Positions 27,190 through 36,800 of a DNA stretch of 64,000 nt are shown piece by piece. The position numbers were made by a program, and so were the translations under genes. How positions within the stretch are numbered: the stretch's first letter is position 1; each line of letters starts with the position of its first letter. The notes under the pieces are model-generated. The model did not search any database. It was given only the letters and a program-made list of their open reading frames with translations, and had not been told where the DNA came from. Origin of the DNA: Cellulophaga lytica DSM 7489 (GTDB taxonomy: Bacteria; Bacteroidota; Bacteroidia; Flavobacteriales; Flavobacteriaceae); contig NC_015167.1 of the NCBI RefSeq assembly GCF_000190595.1, forward strand, positions 2,774,501-2,838,500, given 5' to 3'.

Positions 27190-27678
27190 ATGCGTATAAA
27201 ACATTTTATGGTATTTATAGCTTTTGTTGCTATTAACTGCACAATTGTTGCACAAACCACAGGTAATGAGTTTGATGCGCCTACACCTGTAGATCCTGTG
27301 AAAGTTAATGCAAGTATTGTTTCTACAGAAGATCCTACGGTTAAAACTTTAATTTTTAATGCAACAATTTTAGAGGGCTACCATATTTATGCCTATGTAT
27401 CTCCAAAAGATCCATACATACAATCTAAAATAGAATTAAAACTTCCTGAGGGTGTTACTAGTATAGGTGAACTTCAAACCCCAACTATTAAGGCTTATCC
27501 AGGAAAAGGAGAGTTATATGTGTATACTGGTAAAATACAGTTTAAGCAATCAATAAAAATAGAGGCTAATTACTACAACAATAATGTTATAAAGTGTGGT
27601 TTGTTTTACCAAACCTGTAATGCCAATATTTGTTTACCACCTACACAAAAAGACGTTTTATTAACTATAAAAAATTAA
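27190..27678 (+). CDS. DsbD N-terminal-like (nDsbD/DsbD-alpha) secreted protein
   Basis: The 162-residue protein has a signal peptide ending VAQ and then an immunoglobulin-like domain resembling the N-terminal domain of DsbD. The motif YQTCNANICLPP (Cys143 and Cys148) corresponds to the active disulfide region of that domain, where family members read YQGC...C.PP. A further Cys lies at 136. In DsbD this domain passes electrons from the membrane core to periplasmic acceptors. Here it is a stand-alone protein with no DsbD transmembrane core in the operon. It sits between two thioredoxin-like genes, which supports a redox-relay role. Confidence 0.82.
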   Translation: MRIKHFMVFIAFVAINCTIVAQTTGNEFDAPTPVDPVKVNASIVSTEDPTVKTLIFNATILEGYHIYAYVSPKDPYIQSKIELKLPEGVTSIGELQTPTIKAYPGKGELYVYTGKIQFKQSIKIEANYYNNNVIKCGLFYQTCNANICLPPTQKDVLLTIKN

Positions 27679-27681
27679 GGA

Positions 27682-29178
27682 ATGAAAAATTCACTACATA
27701 AAATTTTGCTTATCATTATTATGATAGCTTTAGTACCTACAGGCTATAGTCAAACACAAAAGTCTAATTTAAAAATATTGTATGTAGGTACAAACCCAGA
27801 CAAACCATTAACAGATAGAGAAAAAAGAATAACAAATAATCTAGAGCGCAAAGTTGCATTACGAAAATCTAGAACTAACGATTTTAAAAATTTTATTGGC
27901 CAATATTTTAATTCTGTTACAGTAGTATATGGTGATGAATTTAAAGAAGAAATGGCATCTGATTATGATGTTACCATTATTGATGCGTACTTAAAACATT
28001 TTGAAGGAGGCTATACAAAAGATAAAAATGGCAAAGTAACAGGCTATACAACCAGAAAGTTTTTAACAGAAAACTATAACGCTGCAACAATAATGATTGG
28101 GGAACCATCTGCATATATTGGAGAAGGAAGAGATTTAAAAATTGACCATTTATGTTTATGTTTAGATGCTCATGCTCATGCTCATGGTATGAAATTAGAT
28201 CATCCTATTTTTAACACACCTAACAAAGTAAGTGTAGCCTATGAGACCATAGAAACACCTGCTAACTACAAGGCAAGATATGGAGGAAGAAATTTAGCTA
28301 AAACAATGCAAATGTGGCGAGTACAAACCGAAGGATATACCGAAGGAAAAGGAATGCCTGTAGGTTTAGTTTCTACAGGTTACGCTTTTGATAATGGTAT
28401 AGATGCCGAATGGATTTCTGGAGGTAATAATTCTAAAGGTGTAGAAGCTACAGCTATTGGGCGTCATGCAAATTTTTTACATTGGGGTTTTGCTGCAGCA
28501 CCAGAATATTTAACAGAGAGTGCTAAACTAGCTTTTATAAATGCTATTCACTATATAGCACCTTTTAAAGGAACAAAGCAGATTACTAAAAAAATAAAAA
28601 GAATGCCTTTAAGAGAATATCTTAGAGAAAGCCAATGGACGGTTTCTGATGAAGGTTCTGCTGCATGGTTGCATTATGTTAACAAAGACCTAGATAAAAG
28701 AAGGGAAAACAAAGCAAAACTACAAGAAAAGAAAGATGCTGGAGAAGAACTCTCGCAACTAGAAAATATGATGTTAAGAATGCCTATAGAAAAACATACA
28801 AGAATTTGGACTATTAGGCATGAGCCACAAAAGTTAAAGGACAAGTTTGGTGAAAATTGGGCTATGTATGAGAATTATTATATAGAAAATATGGATTATT
28901 TTTACCCAATTCCTAATGAAAGATACACATATTGGAGTGATGTAGATGAAGATGCAAAATCTCTTGGTATAGCAAATAATGATATTAAATTACTAGATAA
29001 AGCAATAACAATGCTTAAGGATAAGAGTAAAAAAGAAATGGCTTACCGTTTGTTGTTAAGGTACACTAAGCAAGATTTTAAAACAGACAAAGAGTGGATT
29101 AAATGGTTTAAGAAAAACCGTAAAAGCCTTTACTTTTCTGAAGGTGATGGTTATAAGTTTATTGTTTTACCTAATTAG
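27682..29178 (+). CDS. Secreted ThuA/glutamine-amidotransferase-fold-like protein with a Cys/His/Met cluster
   Basis: The 498-residue protein has a signal peptide (ending GYSQ). Residues about 30-295 look like a ThuA-like or class I amidotransferase-type fold: ILYVGTN start, DYDVTIIDAY, a VGLVSTGYAFDNG stretch and a GRHANFLHWGF segment. Within it, residues 156-174 read HLCLCLDAHAHAHGMKLDH, combining two Cys, five His and one Met. That is a plausible metal site. The C-terminal 200 residues are helical and charged, with no family I recognise. The gene starts three bases after the DsbD-like gene and ends five bases before another thioredoxin gene. Enzymatic role is unknown; the fold call is tentative. 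Confidence 0.6.
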   Translation: MKNSLHKILLIIIMIALVPTGYSQTQKSNLKILYVGTNPDKPLTDREKRITNNLERKVALRKSRTNDFKNFIGQYFNSVTVVYGDEFKEEMASDYDVTIIDAYLKHFEGGYTKDKNGKVTGYTTRKFLTENYNAATIMIGEPSAYIGEGRDLKIDHLCLCLDAHAHAHGMKLDHPIFNTPNKVSVAYETIETPANYKARYGGRNLAKTMQMWRVQTEGYTEGKGMPVGLVSTGYAFDNGIDAEWISGGNNSKGVEATAIGRHANFLHWGFAAAPEYLTESAKLAFINAIHYIAPFKGTKQITKKIKRMPLREYLRESQWTVSDEGSAAWLHYVNKDLDKRRENKAKLQEKKDAGEELSQLENMMLRMPIEKHTRIWTIRHEPQKLKDKFGENWAMYENYYIENMDYFYPIPNERYTYWSDVDEDAKSLGIANNDIKLLDKAITMLKDKSKKEMAYRLLLRYTKQDFKTDKEWIKWFKKNRKSLYFSEGDGYKFIVLPN

Positions 29179-29183
29179 AAAAA

Positions 29184-30380
29184 ATGAAAAAAATAACACT
29201 ACTCATTGTAACTACTATACTGGTATTGTCATGCAAAGATAATACAGTTAAAAAAGAAACTATTCCTGCAGATACTTTTAAGGTATTTGGAACTCTAAAA
29301 GGTTTAGATGTACCTTATATTTTTATAGATTACACGCATGATGTTACTGGAGATAGAGTGTGGGATACTATTAAAGTGAAAAATGAACATTTCTCATACA
29401 ATGCAAAAATAAAAAATACCAAAAGAGTTGCTATTTGGCCTATGCTAAATAGTAAAGAGGAAATGGGTAAAAACGGAAAAGTTGAATTTTTAGTAAGGCC
29501 AGGAGACGCTATTGAATATAAAGGAGAGGTTACAGAAACATTTGATGCCATACCAACAGGTACAAGTTTGTGTGATGATATAAATACTTTTAACAAGAGC
29601 ACAGAGCAGCTTAATAAAAAGGCTTCTAAAATAATGGGAAATATAAGAGCTTTAACGCTTAAATTAATTAAAGAAGAATCTTATCATCCATCACAAGGAA
29701 TGCACCCTAAAGTACAAGTAAAGTATGATTCTTTAAAGACAATTGGAGAAGAAATAGCAGTTATAAAAAAGAATTTTGTTAAAGAGCGCCCTAAGTCAGA
29801 AGTTGCAGCTTATTATTTATCAAAAATGGTTACTTTAAAAGAGATACCAGATAATGATGCTTTAACTTTATTAAATGCCTTTGATAATACTGTTAAAACA
29901 AGTCCATTTTATATAGATGTGGCTACACGTTTAAAAGGATCAGAAACTACAAAATCTGGAAATGTGGTTCCGGAGTTGGTAAGTAATAGAACACTTGATG
30001 GTAAAGAGTTTAATTTAAAATCGTTAAGAGGTAAGTACGTTTTAATTGATTTTTGGGGAACTTGGTGTGGCCCTTGTGTTGCCGAAATGCCAAAAGTTAA
30101 AGAATATAGCGAAACGTATAAAGATAACTTGGTAATTGTTGGTGTAAACAGTGGAGATACAAAACAACGTATTATAGATTTTGTTACGCCTAAAGGTTAC
30201 AATTGGGTACAGTTATTATCTAAAAAAGGAGTAAACGATGATAATTTTGTTTCAAAATTTAATATATCAGGATTTCCTACAAAGTTTATTATAGACCCCA
30301 ACGGAATAATTATTGAAAAATACATAGGAGGATCTGAAGAGGCCTTTGAAAAATTAGATGAAATTTTAAAAGACAGCTAA
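29184..30380 (+). CDS. TlpA-like thioredoxin lipoprotein (last gene of the redox operon)
   Basis: The 398-residue lipoprotein has lipobox LSC (Cys17) followed by KDN. The N-terminal domain (FKVFGTLKGLDVPYIFI) is DUF4369-like. A helical middle precedes a TlpA domain with FWGTWCGPC (cysteines 295 and 298), VAEMPKV and the GFPTKFIID cis-Pro loop. It is the closest relative of the 25990-27174 protein but is lipid-anchored, so the two may act at different sites. A strong terminator begins 12 bases after its stop and closes the operon. Confidence 0.91.
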   Translation: MKKITLLIVTTILVLSCKDNTVKKETIPADTFKVFGTLKGLDVPYIFIDYTHDVTGDRVWDTIKVKNEHFSYNAKIKNTKRVAIWPMLNSKEEMGKNGKVEFLVRPGDAIEYKGEVTETFDAIPTGTSLCDDINTFNKSTEQLNKKASKIMGNIRALTLKLIKEESYHPSQGMHPKVQVKYDSLKTIGEEIAVIKKNFVKERPKSEVAAYYLSKMVTLKEIPDNDALTLLNAFDNTVKTSPFYIDVATRLKGSETTKSGNVVPELVSNRTLDGKEFNLKSLRGKYVLIDFWGTWCGPCVAEMPKVKEYSETYKDNLVIVGVNSGDTKQRIIDFVTPKGYNWVQLLSKKGVNDDNFVSKFNISGFPTKFIIDPNGIIIEKYIGGSEEAFEKLDEILKDS

Positions 30381-30392
30381 TTTATAAGAAAA

Positions 30393-30420
30393 AAAAAGCC
30401 ACCATTATGGTGGCTTTTTT
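30393..30420 (+). terminator. Rho-independent terminator closing the thioredoxin operon
   Basis: AAGCCACC and GGTGGCTT form the stem around ATTAT, with an A-run before and T-run after. It is a classical intrinsic terminator directly downstream of the last thioredoxin-like gene. Confidence 0.93.
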
Positions 30421-30471
30421 AGTAAAGTAGGTTTACTTAACCATAATTTTCTTCAGTTTCTAATGAGGTAG

Positions 30472-30591
30472 AGCTATTACAAGATCCTTGCTCATTATTT
30501 TTCTAAAAATTATAAACAAGAACTAGGAAAGCCTCTTGTAACAGATATTATAGTACTCTTAGATGGTATATTTACAGTATTATATGCATAA
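30472..30591 (+). pseudogene. Short open stretch, possibly the decayed C-terminus of a lost gene
   Basis: After an in-frame TAG, 39 sense codons run to a TAA. They translate to an alpha-helical, protein-like sequence (HYFSKNYKQELGKPLVTDII) with no start codon or upstream reading frame. The stretch lies between the terminator and the alpha/beta hydrolase gene. It could be the tail of a regulator-like gene left after deletion, or chance. I do not recognise the family. Confidence 0.2.
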
Positions 30592-30596
30592 TAGCT

Positions 30597-31352
30597 TTAA
30601 ATTGTAGCTATAAAAGCTGCAGTTTCTTTTAAAATTAAGTTCGGATTTTCTTTGTGTGGAGTATGTTTAATGTTTGGAAGTATTAATTTTTTTCCAGGTG
30701 TTTTTGTAGCTTTTATAGTATTATAAACTTGCTTTAATGTGCCGTATTCATCATCTTCACCTTGTATAACTAAAGACTTACATTCTATATGCGGTAAAAA
30801 ATGTTCAATATTCCAATTTTTAAATTTTTTAGTAGTCCAAGTTTTAGCCCAGGCCCAAAACATAGTGTCTGTTTTGGTTCCATGATACTTTTTTAACTTA
30901 CTCTTTAAATTGGTAGTTTTATACAATTCTATAGCATTATTTATGCCGTTTAAAGTAATATCTTCTACAAAAATATGAGCCCCTTCTGTAATAATAGCTT
31001 TAATTTTATTGGGGTATTTAGCAGCAGCTATTAAAGCAATAGACCCACCATCACTATGGCCAAAAAGAATAGGTTTTTCTACACCCCATAGGCTTATAAG
31101 TTGCATAAGTATATCAGCTTCTAACTCTAAATAGTTTACATCTCGGTCTTTTGTAAAGGGTAATGATTTACCATAACCTTGACGGTCATACACTATAGCG
31201 TTGCATTTAGTAAGGTTGCTTAGTTTTTCAGGAAAATCTCTCCAAAGCTCTATACAACCTAAGGAATCATGTAAAAATATAATTGTAGGTTTGTTTTTAT
31301 AATTACCAATTTTGTAAGTTGCAATTTGTTCTAAATTGTAAGGAGTAGTCAT
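30597..31352 (-). CDS. Alpha/beta-fold hydrolase
   Basis: The 251-residue cytoplasmic protein has the alpha/beta-hydrolase core. The oxyanion-hole start is FLHDSLGCIELW, the strand-turn is YDRQGYGKS, and the nucleophile elbow is GHSDGG (Ser). A candidate acid lies in QGEDDEYG, and the catalytic His is in IKHTPH near the C-terminus. The triad is therefore complete and the enzyme should hydrolyse an ester-like or related bond. The substrate is unknown. It is not obviously linked to neighbouring loci. The start codon lies within a 13-base tandem repeat. Confidence 0.88.
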   Translation of the reverse strand: MTTPYNLEQIATYKIGNYKNKPTIIFLHDSLGCIELWRDFPEKLSNLTKCNAIVYDRQGYGKSLPFTKDRDVNYLELEADILMQLISLWGVEKPILFGHSDGGSIALIAAAKYPNKIKAIITEGAHIFVEDITLNGINNAIELYKTTNLKSKLKKYHGTKTDTMFWAWAKTWTTKKFKNWNIEHFLPHIECKSLVIQGEDDEYGTLKQVYNTIKATKTPGKKLILPNIKHTPHKENPNLILKETAAFIATI

Positions 31353-31382
31353 AGCAAGTAGTCATAGCAAGTAGTTGTAGCG
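31344..31382. repeat. 13-base tandem repeat over the hydrolase start codon
   Basis: AGTAGTCATAGCA occurs twice in tandem (31344-31356 and 31357-31369), followed by a diverged third copy (AGTAGTTGTAGCG). Each perfect copy contains CAT, a minus-strand ATG. Because the unit is 13 bases, the upstream ATG is out of frame with the hydrolase. Confidence 0.85.
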
Positions 31383-31400
31383 TAAAAGTATATTAAATTG

Positions 31401-31853
31401 TTACATGCTTTCTCTACTTTTAAAATACCATAAATTTACTATAAAGTTTAAAGACATACCAATTAGTAATAAAGGTATAAAAAAGCTTTGTGTACAAACC
31501 AGTTCTAAAAATACTTCTGTATTTGTCCAAGAGTTTCCAAACTCTATTCTATTAGCGTAGGCAATATCAAAAAAAATATAAGAAATTAATACTAGCGGTA
31601 AGGCAATAAACACTATAATTCTTAAAATTACTTTTTTAAATTTAGGAACAAGCCACATACATAATAGGATGTAAGTTATGCATAATAAAAGCGGCAATAC
31701 AAGCTCATTATTATACGGATTGTAATACTCCATTTTACTCAAAAATAATTTTTGAAAAACCAATACAGGACCCCAAATAGAGAGTAGGGAAGTAAGCATA
31801 AAAATTATTTTTGATATAGGTTTTTTCTTGTTCGTTACTTTTTTAGAAGACAT
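31401..31853 (-). CDS. Predicted multi-pass membrane protein of unknown function
   Basis: The 150-residue protein has a basic N-terminus (SSKKVTNKKKP) and four probable TM helices at about 17-35, 50-68, 78-98 and 115-140. No motif is recognised. It lies upstream of the alpha/beta hydrolase on the same strand with a 48-base gap, so co-transcription is possible. Acidic residues are few and no conserved catalytic pattern is visible. Confidence 0.65.
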   Translation of the reverse strand: MSSKKVTNKKKPISKIIFMLTSLLSIWGPVLVFQKLFLSKMEYYNPYNNELVLPLLLCITYILLCMWLVPKFKKVILRIIVFIALPLVLISYIFFDIAYANRIEFGNSWTNTEVFLELVCTQSFFIPLLLIGMSLNFIVNLWYFKSRESM

Positions 31854-31935
31854 TATAAGCTTATTTAGTATGCTAACGATTTAAAGGTTGCTAAATTGTT
31901 TATTATACAGCTAAAAAATAGTTATATAAAACTTA

Positions 31936-31966
31936 AAAAGCCAAGCAAAATTTGCCTGGCTTTATT
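31936..31966 (-). terminator. Rho-independent terminator after the third SusC/SusD pair
   Basis: AAAGCCAAGCAAA and TTTGCCTGGCTTT form a 13-base stem with one mismatch. Read on the minus strand it is followed by a T-rich stretch. It lies about 62 bases beyond the SusD stop and closes that operon. Confidence 0.8.
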
Positions 31967-32027
31967 GCTAATTACTTAACGAGGTAATGAAAAAACTAAA
32001 AAACTAAAATTAGCAAGTTATAGTTAC

Positions 32028-33794
32028 TTAATAACCAGAGTTTTGTATAAAATCTTCGGTTACGTCTGTAGTTTCTTGTGGTATAGGAAAAATACGTCTA
32101 AAAGGTTCTGTTTGTGGTTTTGCAGTATAAGCTTCATCAAACTTACCAAAACGTATCATTTGTGGTCTTCTTTTCATTTCCCAATACAGCTCAAATCCAA
32201 TTTCATTATACAGTTGCTCTTCATTTAAGCTAGTAAGCGCTTGGCCAGGAGCATTACCATATAAAGATTCTCTAGTTCTGCTGGTTCTTAACATATTTAT
32301 ATCCTCTAAAGCCAATGCAGTTTGCCCATTTCTAAAGTAAGCTTCTGCTCTCATAGCGTAAATTCCGCCTAAACGGTATAAAGGAATATCTACTTTACTT
32401 CTTCCGTTACCAGATTCCGGATCGTATTCAAATTTAAAAATACGTACTCCACGGTTTATTTGGTCTTGAGCAAAAATTGCTTGTACAGGATTATCAAAAT
32501 CTAATTCTGGAGTAAAATCCATTGGTGTAGTAGCACTTTTTTCCATTACTAAAGAAGATACTTCTATACGGCCATCACTTGTCATAATATACCCACCATT
32601 ACCATCTAAAATTGGTCCATATTGTTGACCATATAAAAAGCCACTATTAAAATGAAACCAAGGTAAATTATCTGAATTTGGTACAATATCTTCTGCAGGT
32701 ACGCTAACATCAGAACCATCATTCATAAACCAAGTACCATCTGAGTATTGATATTTTCTAGAAAACCTTGGGTCATCTTGGTTATTGTTCCATGTAGCAA
32801 AAAACTCTGGAGTAGTACAAGCGGCATTAGTTCCTCTGTTTGCAGGAGAAGGTCTTTGGTTACGAGCAACACAAACATATCCAAAATCATTATCTCCAGA
32901 CCTTACGGCTTCTATTTGTTGTACTACTGCAAATATCATTTCTGAACTTTGATTGTTATTAATAGAAAAATTGGAGAAATAATTAGAGGCTAGGCTAAAC
33001 TTACCAGAATTAATTATTAAAGAAGTATACTTTATTACTTGGTCCATATCTGTTTTTCCAGCTTCTAAAGATGCTTCAGTAAAATTAAATGTAGATGCAC
33101 TATTGTATCTATCTTTAAAAACAGCTCTGTTTAAATACATTGTAGCTAGTAAGCCATAAGCAGCCTCCTTAGTAAATCTTCCGTTAAATGTATTTTGTTC
33201 TCCTATAGATGCTAAGTTTGGAAGTATAGTCTCTACCTCTATAATTAAGTCATCTATTGCATCTTCTGCTTTTAAAATTTGTATAGTTTGGTCTCCTCCA
33301 TAAGGGTCTCTGTACGGTGCTTGTCCAAATAAATCTAAGGTTGTATAAGTGTAAAATGCAACCAAACCTCTTGCTTCTGCTAAAAACAATTCTTTATCAC
33401 TAAATTCTGCTTGGTTAATACTTTCTACAGCTGTTAACGCTCTAGTTATACCGTTTGTTAAGTTGTTCCAGTTACCAGTTACTATGCTGTTATCTGGTGT
33501 CCAAGTAAACTCATGCATAGAGCGCCATTTACCACCATCTCCCCAGTCACTACCTCTTGTTGCAAGCATTGCAATGTCTGTAGAGTACTCTTGTAAGGCA
33601 AATACACCGCCATGATCTACAAACGTTTTATCACCTAAACGATCATAAGCAGCTGCTAATACACCTTCAGGATCTGCTACTTCTTCTCCTAATTCTTCAT
33701 CTAAAACAACTTCTTCAAGATCTGTACAGCTTGTAATTAAAAAGTTTAGTAATAGAAAAGCTATACCTACTATTTTTATTTTTTTATGCATCAT
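32028..33794 (-). CDS. SusD/RagB-family surface lipoprotein
   Basis: The 588-residue SusD-like protein has lipobox LITSC followed by TDLEE, the acidic pattern of surface-exported lipoproteins. Family stretches include LAEARGLVAFYTYTTLDLFG, the TPR-like helical core, and a C-terminal GFELYWEMKRRPQMIRFG, then IFPIPQE. It begins nine bases after the SusC stop on the same strand and should form its lid and ligand-binding partner. The locus also carries a metallophosphoesterase, so a phosphate ester is a possible ligand, from context only. Confidence 0.94.
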   Translation of the reverse strand: MMHKKIKIVGIAFLLLNFLITSCTDLEEVVLDEELGEEVADPEGVLAAAYDRLGDKTFVDHGGVFALQEYSTDIAMLATRGSDWGDGGKWRSMHEFTWTPDNSIVTGNWNNLTNGITRALTAVESINQAEFSDKELFLAEARGLVAFYTYTTLDLFGQAPYRDPYGGDQTIQILKAEDAIDDLIIEVETILPNLASIGEQNTFNGRFTKEAAYGLLATMYLNRAVFKDRYNSASTFNFTEASLEAGKTDMDQVIKYTSLIINSGKFSLASNYFSNFSINNNQSSEMIFAVVQQIEAVRSGDNDFGYVCVARNQRPSPANRGTNAACTTPEFFATWNNNQDDPRFSRKYQYSDGTWFMNDGSDVSVPAEDIVPNSDNLPWFHFNSGFLYGQQYGPILDGNGGYIMTSDGRIEVSSLVMEKSATTPMDFTPELDFDNPVQAIFAQDQINRGVRIFKFEYDPESGNGRSKVDIPLYRLGGIYAMRAEAYFRNGQTALALEDINMLRTSRTRESLYGNAPGQALTSLNEEQLYNEIGFELYWEMKRRPQMIRFGKFDEAYTAKPQTEPFRRIFPIPQETTDVTEDFIQNSGY

Positions 33795-33803
33795 TATTAT
33801 ATT

Positions 33804-36800
33804 TTAAAATTTTAAAATTGCTCCTAATATAAATGTCTTAGAACCTGGGTAACTAGAGTAATCTATACCTAATGATTGATTACCACCATCTGCTTTAGGA
33901 CTGTTTATTAATGGATCATAACCAGAGTAGTTGGTAATGGTTAATAGGTTCTGCCCAGTAACATAAAAATTAACACCGTTTAACCAGCTTACATTGTTTA
34001 ATTTTAAATTGTATCCTAAACGTGCAGTGTTAAGTCTTATAAAGTCTGATTTTTCTAGGTATAAAGTTGATAATTGAGGCGAGTTTTCTTGATTAGCTCC
34101 AGACTCGTAGTACTTTTTAGATACGTTACGGTCTGATGCTAAATTGTTTATGTTTAAAGCATTTAAACCTGTATTGTTTACTAAATAGCCACCAGCTTGA
34201 CCAATAATTGAAAAAGAAAAATCGAAATTTTTATAGTTCATTTGACTGTTAAAACCGTAAGAGAATTTAGGTAAAGCACCTTCAATTATTATTCTATCAT
34301 CACCAGTTATATTACCATCATTATTTACGTCTCTGTAAATATCTTCGCCATTTTCATTAAAACCTATATGGTCTAACAGGTAAAAAGAACCAGCAGCATA
34401 GCCGCTTTTGTATATGTTGGCAAGTACACCAGATTGTCCTGGACCAGATATGGTTCCTGATAAGATTTCTGATACAGGTAAATTTTTAATTTCATTTTTT
34501 AAGGTAGCACCATTAATATCTACATCCCAGTTAAAATCTTCTGTAGATACGATGTTAGAACCTAACATAAACTCTAATCCGTTATTAACAATTTCACCAT
34601 CTATATTTACCCAAATATTGTTAGTAGGGCTAAGTACTTGTGATGGGATATTTAAAATAGCATCTGTAGTTGTTTTTTTAAAATAATCTAAAGAACCATA
34701 CAGCTTTCTGTTCCATAAACTAAAATCTGCACCAATATTGTACTGTGTTACTACTTCCCACTTTAAATCTGGATTTGGAGTTCTTAAAACAGAAACACCG
34801 TTAGTTAGTGTTTGGTCATCATACAAATAATAACCATCTGCACCAGATATAGCGTAACTAGCCTGTGTTATTTTATTTTGCACCTCTTGGTTACCTGTTT
34901 GTCCCCAGCTTGCTCTAAGTTTTAAATTATCTACATTGCTATTAATTAAAAAATCTTCTTTAGAGATATTCCAACCCAATGCAAAAGAAGGGAAATAACC
35001 GTACTTATTGTTTTTACCAAAACGAGTAGAACCATCTGCACGCATAGATGCCGTTAAAAGGTATTTACTGTCATAAGAATAGTTTAATCTACCAAAGTAA
35101 GACTGTAATTCGTTCTCTTGAGCAAAACCATTAATGTCTATTTGTGAATTATTAGAAGTTGGGTTATATACTGGTTTAACACCAGTTCCTTTTTCTGGTA
35201 AATTATCATAATTAAAACTCGTACCAGAACGTTCAAACTTTTGATAAGAGAAACCACCTAAAACTTCTAGCTTGTGTTTGTCTGCTATTGTAGTGTTAAA
35301 TGTTAAGTAATGCTCTAACAAAGAGCTCTGAGACTCTAAGTTATTTTGAACATACATACCTATTGGGTTTAAATCTGTTAAGTTAGGGTAAACTGTAGTG
35401 TTACGCTCTGCTACAGACTTATCTACACCATAGTTTAATTTGTACTCTAAGCCATTAAAAATACGTAATGAAGCTTCTATATTACCTAAAACACGAAGCG
35501 TTCTTGTTTCATCTTCATAAATACTTAATAGGTATGCAGGGTTGTAATGTGCATTCATATTAAAGTTAGTATATGATCCGTCTTCACCAAAAACAGGCCT
35601 TGTTGGGTTTGCCATTAACGTGTGTATAATTAACTGTCCGTTAGAGCCTCCGTCATCACTAGTTGGTACACCATTATCTTTAGTTTCACTAGCGGTAAGA
35701 TTCACTTTTAGCTTTAATCTTTTGTTGTCTAAAAAGCTTTCCTCTACGTTTATTCTACCAGAAGTACGAGAAAATTCACTATTATTAACAATACCTTCTT
35801 GGTCTATATTACCTAAAGAAACATAGTAGTTACCACTTTCTGATGCTTTAGAATAAGACAATACATTATTTTTTGTAATTGCTGTTCTGTAAATAACATC
35901 TTGCCAATCTGTAGAGCTACCGTGGTCAAAGGTAGGGTCTGTAAGTGCATTTCTGTATTCATTAGCATCTAACAAGTCTATTTTGTTTGCAACCGTAGAT
36001 ATACCAATGTAAGAGTCTAAAGATAAAGAGCCTTTACCTGCTTTACCTTTTTTTGTGGTAATTATTACAACACCATTAGAGCCTCTTGCACCATATATTG
36101 CAGAAGCAGAAGCATCTTTAAGTACATTAATAGACTCTATATCACTAGTATTTAAAAAGTTTAGAGGATTTTTTGCGCTAGAAGCACCAAAACCTACATT
36201 GCTACCAGACGGACTAACATTATCGTTAGTTAATGGTACACCATCTACAACAAATAATGGACTACTACCACTTCTAATAGAACCTACACCACGTATTGTA
36301 ACGTTAATACCAGCACCTGGTTCTCCGCTAGCATTAACAACTCTAACACCAGCAACTTTACCCTGTAAAAGAGCATCTGGAGATGTGTTAATACCTTGTC
36401 TAAAACTACTTTCTTTAAGTTGTGTTACAGCACCAGTAACATCTGCTTTTGTTTGGCTACCGTAACCTACAACAACAACTTCATTTAACTCAGCAGCATC
36501 TAATTCTAGCTGAACATTTACAACACTTTGTGTAACTTTTAATTCTTTACTCTTATACCCCATATAAGAGAATTTTAAAACGCTTCCGGTTGTAGCAGTT
36601 ATAGTGTATTCTCCATCAAAATTTGTAGTAACACCATTAGGTGTTCCTACTTCATGAATGGTAGCACCTGGTAAAGGATCTCCGTTTTCATCTACAACAG
36701 TACCCGTTATTTCTTTTTGGACATTACTGGTAGTTATAGTTGTAGCTTTCTTTTTAATTAAAACAATTTTATTTGTTATTTTATAACTAAAGTTTGCCTT

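Noticed and set aside
22165-30380. Reading the thioredoxin operon as a cytochrome c maturation cluster
   Set aside because: No CcmF, ResB or DsbD membrane core and no CxxCH heme protein is present. Only soluble or lipid-anchored redox domains are encoded.
34408-36465. Several plus-strand ORFs of 68-136 codons inside the minus-strand susC
   Set aside because: They are complementary-frame shadows of a long conserved receptor gene.
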